From positions 1 to 19,003 of the forward strand of contig JBATQE010000044.1 of assembly GCA_049291875.1 (NCBI GenBank): a DNA stretch of 19,003 nt, in the 5' to 3' direction. Origin of the DNA: CTSOIL-112 sp049291875. Lineage in GTDB: Bacteria; Pseudomonadota; Gammaproteobacteria; Burkholderiales; Burkholderiaceae. Below are positions 1 through 7,621 of the stretch, piece after piece. Under the pieces are notes generated by a model. That model ran no database searches. It was given only the letters and a program-made list of their open reading frames with translations, and was not told the origin of the DNA. Positions within the stretch are counted from its first letter, which is position 1; every line of letters begins with the position of its first letter. Both the position numbers and the translations under genes were made by a program.

Positions 1-86
1 CGCGCAAGCGGGTATCCAGAATATCAACAAAAACAACAAGTTAGATTTTTGACTAGATTCCCGCTAAAATCATGCGGGAATGACGG
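1..86. repeat. Extragenic inverted-repeat element (partial)
   Basis: Positions 57-64 (ATTCCCGC) and 74-81 (GCGGGAAT) are a perfect 8-bp inverted repeat with a 9-bp loop, followed by TGACGG. The first 20 bases contain a related arm in the opposite orientation (GCGGG.ATCCAGA), so two inverted copies flank a 36-bp A-rich spacer. This resembles the ATTCCCGC/GCGGGAAT intergenic repeats common in beta- and gammaproteobacteria. The element is cut by the window edge. The remaining bases to 179 hold only a short CATCT/AGATG palindrome (130-141) and no clear sucD terminator. Confidence 0.5.
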
Positions 87-179
87 AGCTTTGTTTAGGT
101 GTATGTGCCACTTTGTCAACAGCCTCAGACATCTAAAGATGCCTTTGTTCAATCCAACACATAACCTAAAAACCACGCA

Positions 180-1061
180 TCATAATTTGGATTGAAGCAA
201 GCGCCCCATTTCCGACGGATTACGGGTCACGGCAATACCGCAGGCAGCCATGATCTCCAATTTTTCCTGCGCCGTGCCCTTGCCACCCGAAATGATCGCG
301 CCCGCGTGCCCCATACGTTTGCCCGGCGGCGCGGTCACACCCGCAATAAAGCCCACCACAGGCTTATTCATATGCTCTTTGATCCAGTACGCGGCTTCCT
401 CTTCGTCGCCGCCACCGATTTCGCCGATCATCACCACAGCGTCGGTATCGGGGTCGTCATTGAACATTTTCATGACGTCAATGTGTTTCAAACCATTCAC
501 AGGATCGCCGCCAATGCCAACTGCGGTTGATTGCCCCAAACCCAGCTCGGTCAACTGCGCCACCGCTTCGTAGGTCAAGGTACCCGAGCGCGACAATACG
601 CCAATGCGGCCTTTGCGGTGGATGTGCCCCGGCATAATGCCTATTTTCAATTCGTCCGGCGTGATCACACCCGGGCAATTCGGTCCAAGCAACAAGGTTT
701 TGCGATTTTCACGACGCATACGATCACGCACAGCCATCATATCGCGCACCGGAATGCCTTCGGTAATGCACACCACCAAATCCAAATCGGCTTCAACCGC
801 TTCCCAAATCGCATCGGCAGCGCCTGCTGGCGGCACATAAATCACCGATACGGTGGCGCCGGTTTGCGCTTTGGCTTCGGCCACCGTGCCATAAATCGGC
901 ACGCCTTCAAAATTTTCACCGGCTTTTTTCGGGTTCACACCGGCGACGAAACATTCTTTACCATGGGCGTATTCGCGACACATATGGGTGTGAAATTGAC
1001 CGGTTTTGCCGGTCATCCCTTGGGTGATGACCTTGGTGTTCTTGTTGATTAAAATACTCAT
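180..1061 (-). CDS. sucD: Succinyl-CoA synthetase (ADP-forming), alpha subunit
   Basis: SucD binds CoA and carries the phosphohistidine that relays phosphate between succinyl-CoA and the nucleotide in the TCA cycle; it works in the cytoplasm with the beta subunit SucC. The 293-residue protein is of normal family length. Visible features are the N-terminal CoA-binding Rossmann region (GMTGKTGQFHT), the LLGPNCPG segment, and the active-site GHAGAIISGG motif with the catalytic histidine at about residue 252. The ATG at 1061 is preceded by AGAGGA at good spacing. It lies 42 bp downstream of sucC on the same strand and is almost certainly cotranscribed. Nothing in this subunit is abnormal, so the enzyme should still assemble although its partner is a fusion protein. 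Confidence 0.97.
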   Translation of the reverse strand: MSILINKNTKVITQGMTGKTGQFHTHMCREYAHGKECFVAGVNPKKAGENFEGVPIYGTVAEAKAQTGATVSVIYVPPAGAADAIWEAVEADLDLVVCITEGIPVRDMMAVRDRMRRENRKTLLLGPNCPGVITPDELKIGIMPGHIHRKGRIGVLSRSGTLTYEAVAQLTELGLGQSTAVGIGGDPVNGLKHIDVMKMFNDDPDTDAVVMIGEIGGGDEEEAAYWIKEHMNKPVVGFIAGVTAPPGKRMGHAGAIISGGKGTAQEKLEIMAACGIAVTRNPSEMGRLLQSKL

Positions 1062-1103
1062 GATGTCCTCTAATCCTTCAAAATAGGTTCACTCAGCCAC
1101 GAC

Positions 1104-3452
1104 TCATGGAGCCGGCATAAATTCAACGCGGCGGTTGCGCGCGCGACCATCGGCGGTGGCGTTGTCGGCAATCGGTTTGTCCGCGCCGTAGCCTTTCGCC
1201 GTCAACGCATTCGCGGCAACGCCTTGTTTCACCAGATAAGCCACCACCGCTTTGGCGCGCGCATCCGACAGCGACACATTGGCCGCCGCATTACCGGTGT
1301 TGTCGGTATGACCTGAGATTTCGCCTTTGAGACCGCCTTTTTTCGCGCCGACGGCAAATTCATTCAGCCCCGCTTTATCGGCCTCAGGAATCACCGACGA
1401 GCCGGTGGCGAAATTGACTTTCAACAGCACGGCGCCTGCGGAGGCTTTCGCGCCTTTCACCATCAGTTTGTCGTCCAAGCTCACGCCCGCGCCCAGACTG
1501 GCCAATACCGCTTTTGCCTTGGCCAACAATTCATCTTTGGTCGCTTGATCGGCCACTTCGCCGCTCAAACTCAATTGTTTGCCCGCAAAAACGATGCTTG
1601 CATCTTTCGATTTGAATAAAGCCACAACCGCCGCATCCAATCCTTTGGCCGGCGCAGGTACTGCCGGAGGTGGCGGTACCGCGCCCGCCGTAGCTTGTCC
1701 CTGAGCATTGGACGCCGGTGGCGGCACATCATGCGGCTTTTTCTCACCGCACTGGCTCAACAACCAGCCCAATAGCAAGGCCAATGGCAATAGCCACCAA
1801 AAACGTTTCACCCAGCTCGCACTGGCTTTCGCGCCTTGCGCGCTCACGCCCAACGCCGTTGCGCCCGCCGCCGTCACGCTCGCAGCCGCGCCACCAACCG
1901 CTTTGTCCGCGCCGGACACCACGTCTTTGAGCGCATCAACCGAGCTACCGGCAATGTCGCTCACCGCTTCGACGGCCTCTCCGGCCAAGCCCGCAACGCC
2001 GCTGGTGGCGGATTTGGCAATATCCACCGAACCTTCGGCGACGTCACCCACCGTGCCCACCACGCTGCTGACCACGGATTTGGCCGCTGAAACCGAGCTT
2101 TCTGCAATGTCACCGACGGCTTCCGCCGCTTCTTCAGCCAGATCAACCACGCCGGTAGCTGCGGTTTTCAAAACACCCACGACATCGCCTGCGGCATGGC
2201 CGACTTTATCGCCCACGCCCGCGACCATGCCGGCAACGCCAGCCGCACCTGCTATACCCGCAGCACCCGCAAGTTTGCTGCCAGAATCAGCGTCATTGGC
2301 GGCCGCAACCACGCGCTCGGCCGCCTGCGCCATCGTGTCCGCAGAAATAATCGGTAAACCTGAGTCGGCCAGAATTTTTTTGCCCAACTCTTCGTTCGTG
2401 CCTTTCATACGCACCACCAACGGTACTTTTAAATGCACCTGTTTGGCCGCCGACACCACGCCCTCGGCGATCACGTCGCATTTCATGATACCGCCGAAAA
2501 TATTGACCAAAATCGCTTTGAGGTTCGGATTTTTAAGCATGATTTTGAAGGCTTCGGTGACTTTTTCCGTGCTCGCACCACCGCCCACATCGAGGAAGTT
2601 CGCCGGTTCACCGCCATACAATTTGATGGTGTCCATTGTGGCCATCGCCAAGCCCGCGCCGTTGACCAAACAGCCGATGTTGCCATCGAGCGAAATGTAG
2701 GACAGGCCGTATTTCGAGGCTTCGATTTCCGCCGCGTCTTCTTCGTCCAAATCGCGCATTTCGACGATTTCCGGATGACGGTACAGCGCGTTTGAATCGA
2801 AATTCATTTTCGCGTCCAGCGCGACCACTTTGCCATCGACCGTGGTGATCAGCGGATTGATTTCAGCCAAATCGGCGTCGGTTTCGACAAAGGCCTTGTA
2901 TAGGCCTTGTAACACGGTACGCGCACCGCCGACCGACGCCTCCGGCATACCCATTTTGCGCGCCAAGTCGTCCGCTTGCTCATCGGTGATACCGGTGAGC
3001 GGATCGACGTACAGTTTGTGAATCAATTCGGGCGTATGCTCGGCGACTTCTTCAATGTTCATGCCGCCTTCGGACGAGGCCATCACGCAGACTTTTTGCG
3101 AGGCGCGATCCACCAGCATGCCAAGGTAGTATTCTTTTTGAATGTCCGCACCTTCTTCGATCAGCAGGCGACGTACTTTTTGCCCCGCCGGACCGGTTTG
3201 ATGCGTGACCAATTGCATGCCCAAAATTTGCTCGGCATATTGTTTGACTTCATCGATGGATTTGGCGACTTTCACACCACCACCTTTGCCGCGTCCGCCC
3301 GCGTGAATTTGCGCCTTTACAACCCAAACCGAGCCGCCCAGCGCCTGCGCCGCCTTGAGCGCATCATCCACCGAAAACGCCGGAATGCCACGTGGAACGG
3401 GCACGCCGTATTTTTTCAGAATTTCTTTACCTTGATACTCATGAATCTTCAT
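1104..3452 (-). CDS. sucC: Succinyl-CoA synthetase beta subunit fused to a membrane-anchored OmpA-like domain
   Basis: Residues 1-388 are a complete SucC: ATP-grasp glycine loop (GGRGKGGG, 52-59), metal ligands N199 and D213 at the E. coli positions, and the NIFGGIMKCDVIAEG segment (317-331). The family normally ends here. The frame instead continues for about 394 residues. Residues 392-545 are Ala/Gly/Val/Ser-rich amphipathic imperfect repeats. Residues 551-567 form one strongly hydrophobic helix preceded by Lys/Arg, predicting N-in/C-out topology. Then come a proline-rich linker (575-602), a possible BON-like segment (605-667) and an OmpA_C domain (677-780) with HTDNTG and NRRVEF. D717 and R732 have the spacing of the diaminopimelate-binding Asp and Arg of OmpA. 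ATG 3452 has a GAAGGAG site. Inference: the TCA enzyme is tethered to the inner membrane and peptidoglycan. Alternatives are processing, internal initiation or an assembly artefact. Confidence 0.93.
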   Translation of the reverse strand: MKIHEYQGKEILKKYGVPVPRGIPAFSVDDALKAAQALGGSVWVVKAQIHAGGRGKGGGVKVAKSIDEVKQYAEQILGMQLVTHQTGPAGQKVRRLLIEEGADIQKEYYLGMLVDRASQKVCVMASSEGGMNIEEVAEHTPELIHKLYVDPLTGITDEQADDLARKMGMPEASVGGARTVLQGLYKAFVETDADLAEINPLITTVDGKVVALDAKMNFDSNALYRHPEIVEMRDLDEEDAAEIEASKYGLSYISLDGNIGCLVNGAGLAMATMDTIKLYGGEPANFLDVGGGASTEKVTEAFKIMLKNPNLKAILVNIFGGIMKCDVIAEGVVSAAKQVHLKVPLVVRMKGTNEELGKKILADSGLPIISADTMAQAAERVVAAANDADSGSKLAGAAGIAGAAGVAGMVAGVGDKVGHAAGDVVGVLKTAATGVVDLAEEAAEAVGDIAESSVSAAKSVVSSVVGTVGDVAEGSVDIAKSATSGVAGLAGEAVEAVSDIAGSSVDALKDVVSGADKAVGGAAASVTAAGATALGVSAQGAKASASWVKRFWWLLPLALLLGWLLSQCGEKKPHDVPPPASNAQGQATAGAVPPPPAVPAPAKGLDAAVVALFKSKDASIVFAGKQLSLSGEVADQATKDELLAKAKAVLASLGAGVSLDDKLMVKGAKASAGAVLLKVNFATGSSVIPEADKAGLNEFAVGAKKGGLKGEISGHTDNTGNAAANVSLSDARAKAVVAYLVKQGVAANALTAKGYGADKPIADNATADGRARNRRVEFMPAP

Positions 3453-3494
3453 GACAAAAACTCCTTCGAGTCATTGATAGTACATACAAAATAA

Positions 3495-3524
3495 GAGCAT
3501 GCGCACTCACCCGCACGCATGCTC
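3495..3524 (-). promoter_or_regulatory. Hairpin in the sucCD leader (possible attenuator)
   Basis: GAGCATGCG (3495-3503) and CGCATGCTC (3516-3524) are a perfect 9-bp inverted repeat with a 12-nt loop, 42 nt before the sucC start. On the minus strand the stem is followed by TTATTTTG, a weak terminator-like tail. It lies between a candidate -10 and the sucC ribosome site, so it could attenuate sucCD or act as a protein-binding operator. Confidence 0.4.
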
Positions 3525-3549
3525 GGAAAATGTGAATCCAAGCGCAAGC

Positions 3550-3555
3550 ATTCTA
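3550..3555 (-). promoter_or_regulatory. Candidate -10 element for sucCD
   Basis: On the minus strand TAGAAT (5 of 6 matches to TATAAT) lies about 100 nt before sucC, downstream of the DUF2889 gene terminator. No convincing -35 hexamer sits at the usual distance, so the promoter is weakly supported or activator dependent. Confidence 0.25.
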
Positions 3556-3633
3556 CCTCATTGCGTAGTGAATATACGTATTTTTTATGGGGGTTTAAGC
3601 GCATCGAATGAAACGGTTAAAACCCATCTAAAA

Positions 3634-3661
3634 ACGCGCCCTGAATGACTTTAGGGCGCGT
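3634..3661 (-). terminator. Rho-independent terminator of the DUF2889 gene
   Basis: ACGCGCCCT (3634-3642) and AGGGCGCGT (3653-3661) form a perfect 9-bp GC-rich stem with a 10-nt loop. On the minus strand it is followed by a TTTTTA tract. It sits 7 bp beyond the stop codon of the gene ending at 3669 and separates that gene from sucCD. Confidence 0.8.
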
Positions 3662-3668
3662 GACTTTG

Positions 3669-4337
3669 TTATTCAGATGGCTCGTTTTTCGGCTGTTTAT
3701 ACCACTTCGGATAATAGAGTTTGACCGCCTCCGCGCCTTCGGCCAACGCGTGGCATTTATCGATTTGGAATGGCCGCCCCGCTTTCTCCTCGCCCACCGC
3801 ATTACGGTGGCGCACATTCAATTCGACCGCTACACCCTGAATGACCACGGTGGGCAGGCTGTTGGCCAATTCGGTCAAATGCGTACAACCTTCCACGCCC
3901 TCGAATAGTTCGCGAATCGCCGGACGAAAGCCGTTGACGATATTCAATCCCACCATTTTTTGATAATCCGGCGCGATGGTCTGGCATTGTGCCAAATACG
4001 GCGCGCCCAAGGTTTTGGCCTGCACCGCAACGATATTGAACGCATTGTCCACCGTCACGCGCAAAATCATATTGTGCAGCGGTTCGGCAGGCGCACGCAG
4101 CGAGCTGGCCAGGGTGAACGGATAGCTTTTACGATCCTGCATCTGCGCTTCGACGTCCCACAGCCCGTCCTCGCGCTCAAATACTTCGTAGCAAAAACTG
4201 CGACGGTGTTTCAAGGTACGCGCCACCGGCTCGCCCATCGTCTCGATCTGTGAGCGCGTGATGTCTGCGGCGGCTTGGGTCAGTGGCGTGCTGTCGCCCA
4301 TATGGATGGCGCCGTCTGCTGATAATGGATGATTCAT
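3669..4337 (-). CDS. DUF2889-like conserved protein of unknown function
   Basis: The 222-residue protein resembles the DUF2889 family. The family signature is visible as an RRSFCYEVFEREDGLWDVEA stretch (about residues 46-65), followed by a conserved beta-rich core (ILRVTVDNAFNIVAV), a C-containing QTIAPDY segment and GCTHLTEL. No signal peptide or membrane segment is seen, so it is probably cytoplasmic. The function of the family is not established. The ATG at 4337 is preceded by AAAGGAA at suitable spacing. It is transcribed alone, divergently from the rhlE-type helicase, with its own candidate promoter and a strong terminator. The family assignment is from remembered signature residues and the function is left open. 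Confidence 0.8.
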   Translation of the reverse strand: MNHPLSADGAIHMGDSTPLTQAAADITRSQIETMGEPVARTLKHRRSFCYEVFEREDGLWDVEAQMQDRKSYPFTLASSLRAPAEPLHNMILRVTVDNAFNIVAVQAKTLGAPYLAQCQTIAPDYQKMVGLNIVNGFRPAIRELFEGVEGCTHLTELANSLPTVVIQGVAVELNVRHRNAVGEEKAGRPFQIDKCHALAEGAEAVKLYYPKWYKQPKNEPSE

Positions 4338-4373
4338 TCCGTTCCTTTGTAATTTAAATCGTACAGTCGTGCT

Positions 4374-4401
4374 ATTTTAGGCGATTTTTGGCAAAACACA
4401 A
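4374..4401 (-). promoter_or_regulatory. Candidate promoter of the DUF2889 gene
   Basis: On the minus strand TTGTGT (4396-4401) and TAAAAT (4374-4379) are spaced 16 bp apart, predicting a 5' leader of about 30 nt. The -10 matches 5 of 6 consensus bases and the -35 matches 3 of 6, so support is moderate to low. Confidence 0.35.
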
Positions 4402-4482
4402 GATACATCCACAAAGCTTCGTCCAAACACGTCGGCGCACGCCCGTTCAGGAAAAGCCTCTATCGGCAGCGCGTGAATCGGC

Positions 4483-4488
4483 TACAAT
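4483..4488 (+). promoter_or_regulatory. Candidate -10 element for the DEAD-box helicase gene
   Basis: TACAAT (5 of 6 matches) lies 37 bp before the ATG at 4526. A transcript starting about 7 nt downstream would exclude the upstream in-frame TTG at 4388, which supports 4526 as the true start. No good -35 is visible. Confidence 0.35.
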
Positions 4489-4525
4489 AGCGGCTGTATT
4501 GATTAGAAAACAGAATTCACACGAC

Positions 4526-6034
4526 ATGAGCAACAACACCCATCCGCCGAGCCAGAATGAACCGATCATCGCGCCAACCACAGCACCGACCACGTTTGTC
4601 GAATTTGGCTTGGACGAGCGCATTCTGCGCGCCATCCATGATGCGGGTTACACCACGCCCACGCCGATCCAGGCGCAAGCCATTCCCGTGGTATTGGCCG
4701 GACACGACGTGATGGGCTCGGCGCAGACCGGTACCGGCAAAACCGCCAGTTTCGTGCTGCCGATTTTGCAAAAAATCCTGCCTTTGGCCTCCACCAGCAC
4801 CTCGCCCGCGCGCCATCCCGTGCGCGCACTGGTGCTGTGCCCAACGCGCGAATTGGCGGTGCAGGTCGCGGACAACGCACAAACCTACGCCAAGCATACG
4901 CCGATTCGCACCGCCGTGGTGTTCGGCGGCGTGGACATCAAAACGCAAACGCCCGCCGTGCGCGCCGGTGTTGAATTACTCATCGCCACGCCCGGCCGAC
5001 TCTTGGATCACTTGGAACAACGCAACGTCAACCTGAACCAAGTGCAGTATTTGGTCTTGGACGAAGCCGACCGCATGCTCGACATGGGCTTTTTGCCCGA
5101 TTTGCAACGCATTTTGAATCTGCTGCCGAAACAGCGCCAAACGCTGCTGTTTTCCGCGACCTTCTCCGGCGAAATTCGCAAACTGGCCGAATCCTACCAA
5201 AACCAACCGATTCTGATTGAAACCGCGCAACGCAACGCCACCGCGACCAACGTCACGCAGGCGATGTACCGCGTTCAGGACAAAAACCACAAACGCAGTG
5301 CGCTGGCGCAATTGCTGCGCCAAGAATCGGTCGAACAGGCCATGATTTTCGTCAACACCAAAATCGAAGCCCGCGATTTGGCACGGTTTTTGCAACGCGC
5401 TCAAGTCAATGCGCGCGCGCTGCACGGCGATCAAACACAGACCGAGCGCTTGGCCACACTGGACGAGTTTAAAAACGGCACCGTACCGATTCTGGTCGCC
5501 ACCGATGTCGCTGCGCGGGGCTTGGATATTGCCGACATGCCGTGCGTGGTCAATTTTGACCTGCCGTACAACGCCGAAGACTACGTGCATCGCATTGGCC
5601 GCACCGGTCGCGCCGGTGCGAGCGGACGCGCGCTGTCCTTGGTCACAGAGGACGATGAGCGACTGCTGAGCGCCATAAAAAAACTGACCAAGCAGGAATT
5701 CGAGCTGCGCACCGTGAGTAAACCGGAACGTACCCGTACTCGACCAACATCCGAGCACAACGATCATGGCAGTGCCGAAGCGCGCATTCGCAACATCGAG
5801 AAAAGCGCGCCGCACCGTCGCAGTGCCATTGACGAGGATGAACTCAACTACCTGCGTCGCCAGATGAGCGTGTCGGACGATCCGTTCTTTTCACAACCGT
5901 ACGTAGCGAGCAGCGAAGCGAATCAAACCCATTCAAAACCTGATTTGGCACACACCCATTTGTCCAGCCGCATGCCGCTGGTAAAAACCAAAAAACCGGT
6001 CGCCGCGCTGTTTCAGATGAACAAGAAGAAGTAA
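4526..6034 (+). CDS. rhlE: DEAD-box ATP-dependent RNA helicase, RhlE type
   Basis: This 502-residue helicase would remodel RNA duplexes (ribosome assembly or RNA decay) using ATP. Motifs appear in order: Q motif with GYTTPTPIQ (41-49), Walker A AQTGTGKT (66-73), PTRELA (106-111), TPGR (155-158), DEAD (179-182), SAT (210-212), IFVNTK (274-279), ARGLDI (330-335) and HRIGRTGR (355-362). The C-terminal 110 residues are polar and basic, ending in a Lys-rich tail, as in RhlE-like proteins that contact RNA nonspecifically. The frame is open back to a TTG at 4388, but the ATG at 4526 fits family N-termini and a -10 element between the two. Its ribosome site is weak. It lies divergent from the DUF2889 gene. 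RhlE subgroup rather than another DEAD-box type is a judgement from overall resemblance. Confidence 0.9.
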   Translation: MSNNTHPPSQNEPIIAPTTAPTTFVEFGLDERILRAIHDAGYTTPTPIQAQAIPVVLAGHDVMGSAQTGTGKTASFVLPILQKILPLASTSTSPARHPVRALVLCPTRELAVQVADNAQTYAKHTPIRTAVVFGGVDIKTQTPAVRAGVELLIATPGRLLDHLEQRNVNLNQVQYLVLDEADRMLDMGFLPDLQRILNLLPKQRQTLLFSATFSGEIRKLAESYQNQPILIETAQRNATATNVTQAMYRVQDKNHKRSALAQLLRQESVEQAMIFVNTKIEARDLARFLQRAQVNARALHGDQTQTERLATLDEFKNGTVPILVATDVAARGLDIADMPCVVNFDLPYNAEDYVHRIGRTGRAGASGRALSLVTEDDERLLSAIKKLTKQEFELRTVSKPERTRTRPTSEHNDHGSAEARIRNIEKSAPHRRSAIDEDELNYLRRQMSVSDDPFFSQPYVASSEANQTHSKPDLAHTHLSSRMPLVKTKKPVAALFQMNKKK

Positions 6035-6056
6035 GCATCGACATCATGATGACATA

Positions 6057-6085
6057 ATGACCGACTAAAATTCGTCTATTATGAT
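6057..6085 (+). promoter_or_regulatory. Candidate promoter of the pyruvate kinase gene
   Basis: ATGACC (6057-6062) and TATGAT (6080-6085) are separated by exactly 17 bp, giving a sigma70-like promoter in the 96-bp gap after the helicase gene. The leader would be about 40 nt and ends in AAGGAG before the pyk ATG. Confidence 0.5.
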
Positions 6086-6130
6086 AACGTTTACCTACCA
6101 ACAACAAACCCCACACAACAAAGGAGCCCC

Positions 6131-7549
6131 ATGAGAGACACCAAAATTGTTGCCACGCTTGGCCCTGCATCCACATCCGAAGAGGTTTTGCGCGACATGA
6201 TTCGCGCCGGCGTCAACGTGGTTCGTATCAATTTTTCCCACGGAACGGCGCAAGAGCACATTGACCGCGTCAATACCGTGCGCAAAATTGCCGAGGAAGA
6301 AGGCATCCACATCGGCGTATTGGCCGATTTGCAAGGGCCGAAAATCCGCATCTCCAAATTCGAAGACAAAAGCGTGTTTTTGGCCAACGGCAGCACCTTC
6401 GTTTTTGACAAACAAGCCGATGTTCCGGGCGATGCCAGCCGCGTCGGATTAGATTTCCCAGACCTGATCAAAGACGTCCATGCGGGCGACATCCTTCTGC
6501 TGGACGACGGTAAAATCCGTATGCGCGTGGAGAACAACACCGGCGACGCGCTCGAATGTATCGTGGAACAAGGCGGCAAACTGTCGGATCGCAAAGGCAT
6601 CAACAAGCTCGGTGGCGGCCTGTCCGCTGCAGCATTGACCGCCAAAGACATGGCCGACATTTTAGTCGCCGCACAATTTCAAACCGACTTTCTCGCCGTG
6701 TCATTCCCGAAAAGTCGTGCCGACATGTATATGGCACGCGAACTGCTGCGCAACGCCGGCGGCGACGCGCTGCTGATCGCCAAAATCGAGCGCGCAGAGG
6801 CGATTCCCAATCTCGAAGAAATCCTCGAAGCCTCTGACGGTCTGATGGTGGCACGCGGTGATTTGGCCGTAGAAGTGGGCGATGCCAAAGTACCGGCGCT
6901 GCAAAAAATGATGATCCGCAAAGCGCGCGACATGAACAAACTCTCGATCACCGCCACACAAATGATGGAGTCGATGATCACCAGTCATGTACCAACGCGC
7001 GCGGAAGTCTCCGACGTTGCCAACGCCGTATTGGATGGCACCGACGCGGTGATGCTCTCGGCGGAAACCGCCTCGGGCGAATACCCCGTCACCACGGTAC
7101 AAACCATGGCTCAGGTCTGCGACGAAGCAGAGCTGTCCTCGCGCGTTGATCTGGATCGCGAATTACGCGACTACGTCTTTACCCGCGTGGACGAATCCAT
7201 TGCCATTTCGGCCGTCTTTGCCGCGCACCATCTGAATGCCAAAGCGATTGCCGTGATGACCGAATCCGGCTCCTCGGCGCTGTGGATGTCACGCCACAAC
7301 ATCAACACACCGATTTACGCATTCAGCAAAAACATCCGTACCCTGCGTCGTCTGAGCCTGTACCGCGAAGTTACCGTGATGGACTTGTTAGACAAAGACA
7401 TGCTGCCATACGAGGTTGCCAACACCGTACAAAAGATTTTGTCTGAAAAAGGCATTGTGCAAAAAGGCGACACCATCGTGATTACCCGTGGTTCAACCAT
7501 GGGGAAAAGCGGTAGCTCCGACACCATGCAGATTCGCAAAGTGATGTGA
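6131..7549 (+). CDS. pyk: Pyruvate kinase, PykA type
   Basis: It converts phosphoenolpyruvate and ADP to pyruvate and ATP at the end of glycolysis, in the cytoplasm. The 472-residue length is normal. Catalytic features are VRINFSHG (R32, N34), ADLQGPKIR (K71, R73), AKIERAEA (K218, E220), ARGDLAVE (D244) and ITATQMMESM (T276). The GINKLGGGLSA segment at 156-165 matches E. coli PykA rather than PykF, suggesting the AMP/sugar-phosphate-activated type; the regulation is inferred only from this resemblance. AAGGAG precedes the ATG at 6131. It has its own promoter and ends at a strong hairpin, so it is likely monocistronic. Confidence 0.96.
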   Translation: MRDTKIVATLGPASTSEEVLRDMIRAGVNVVRINFSHGTAQEHIDRVNTVRKIAEEEGIHIGVLADLQGPKIRISKFEDKSVFLANGSTFVFDKQADVPGDASRVGLDFPDLIKDVHAGDILLLDDGKIRMRVENNTGDALECIVEQGGKLSDRKGINKLGGGLSAAALTAKDMADILVAAQFQTDFLAVSFPKSRADMYMARELLRNAGGDALLIAKIERAEAIPNLEEILEASDGLMVARGDLAVEVGDAKVPALQKMMIRKARDMNKLSITATQMMESMITSHVPTRAEVSDVANAVLDGTDAVMLSAETASGEYPVTTVQTMAQVCDEAELSSRVDLDRELRDYVFTRVDESIAISAVFAAHHLNAKAIAVMTESGSSALWMSRHNINTPIYAFSKNIRTLRRLSLYREVTVMDLLDKDMLPYEVANTVQKILSEKGIVQKGDTIVITRGSTMGKSGSSDTMQIRKVM

Positions 7550-7576
7550 TTGCGTGACGCATTATCATTATCCGTA

Positions 7577-7607
7577 AAAAAGCCGTTGCAACCCGCAACG
7601 GCTTTTT
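7577..7607. terminator. Bidirectional Rho-independent terminator between pyk and prfC
   Basis: AAAAAGCCGTTGC (7577-7589) and GCAACGGCTTTTT (7595-7607) form a perfect 13-bp stem with loop AACCC. A-tract and T-tract on opposite sides make it functional on both strands. It lies 27 bp after the pyk stop and 14 bp from the prfC stop, serving the two convergent genes. Confidence 0.93.
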
Positions 7608-7621
7608 GATGGATAAGCGCC

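Noticed and set aside
2230..2300. Internal start giving a separate OmpA-family protein from the sucC frame
   Set aside because: The ATG at codon 409 has no Shine-Dalgarno sequence upstream, and there is no stop ending SucC. A separate product is possible but not supported by the sequence.
1708..2700. 330-codon plus-strand open frame opposite the sucC fusion
   Set aside because: It is antisense to the catalytic part of SucC and to the Ala-rich repeats. Its Ser/Thr/Pro/Ala-rich low-complexity product mirrors those repeats, with no domain or family resemblance.
4388..4525. 46-residue N-terminal extension of the helicase from a TTG start
   Set aside because: A candidate -10 lies at 4483-4488 inside the extension, and the added residues do not fit the family, so the ATG at 4526 was preferred.
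4976..5815. 279-codon minus-strand open frame opposite the DEAD-box helicase gene
   Set aside because: It is an antisense shadow of a GC-rich conserved gene and has no recognisable family features. The opposite strand carries all helicase motifs.
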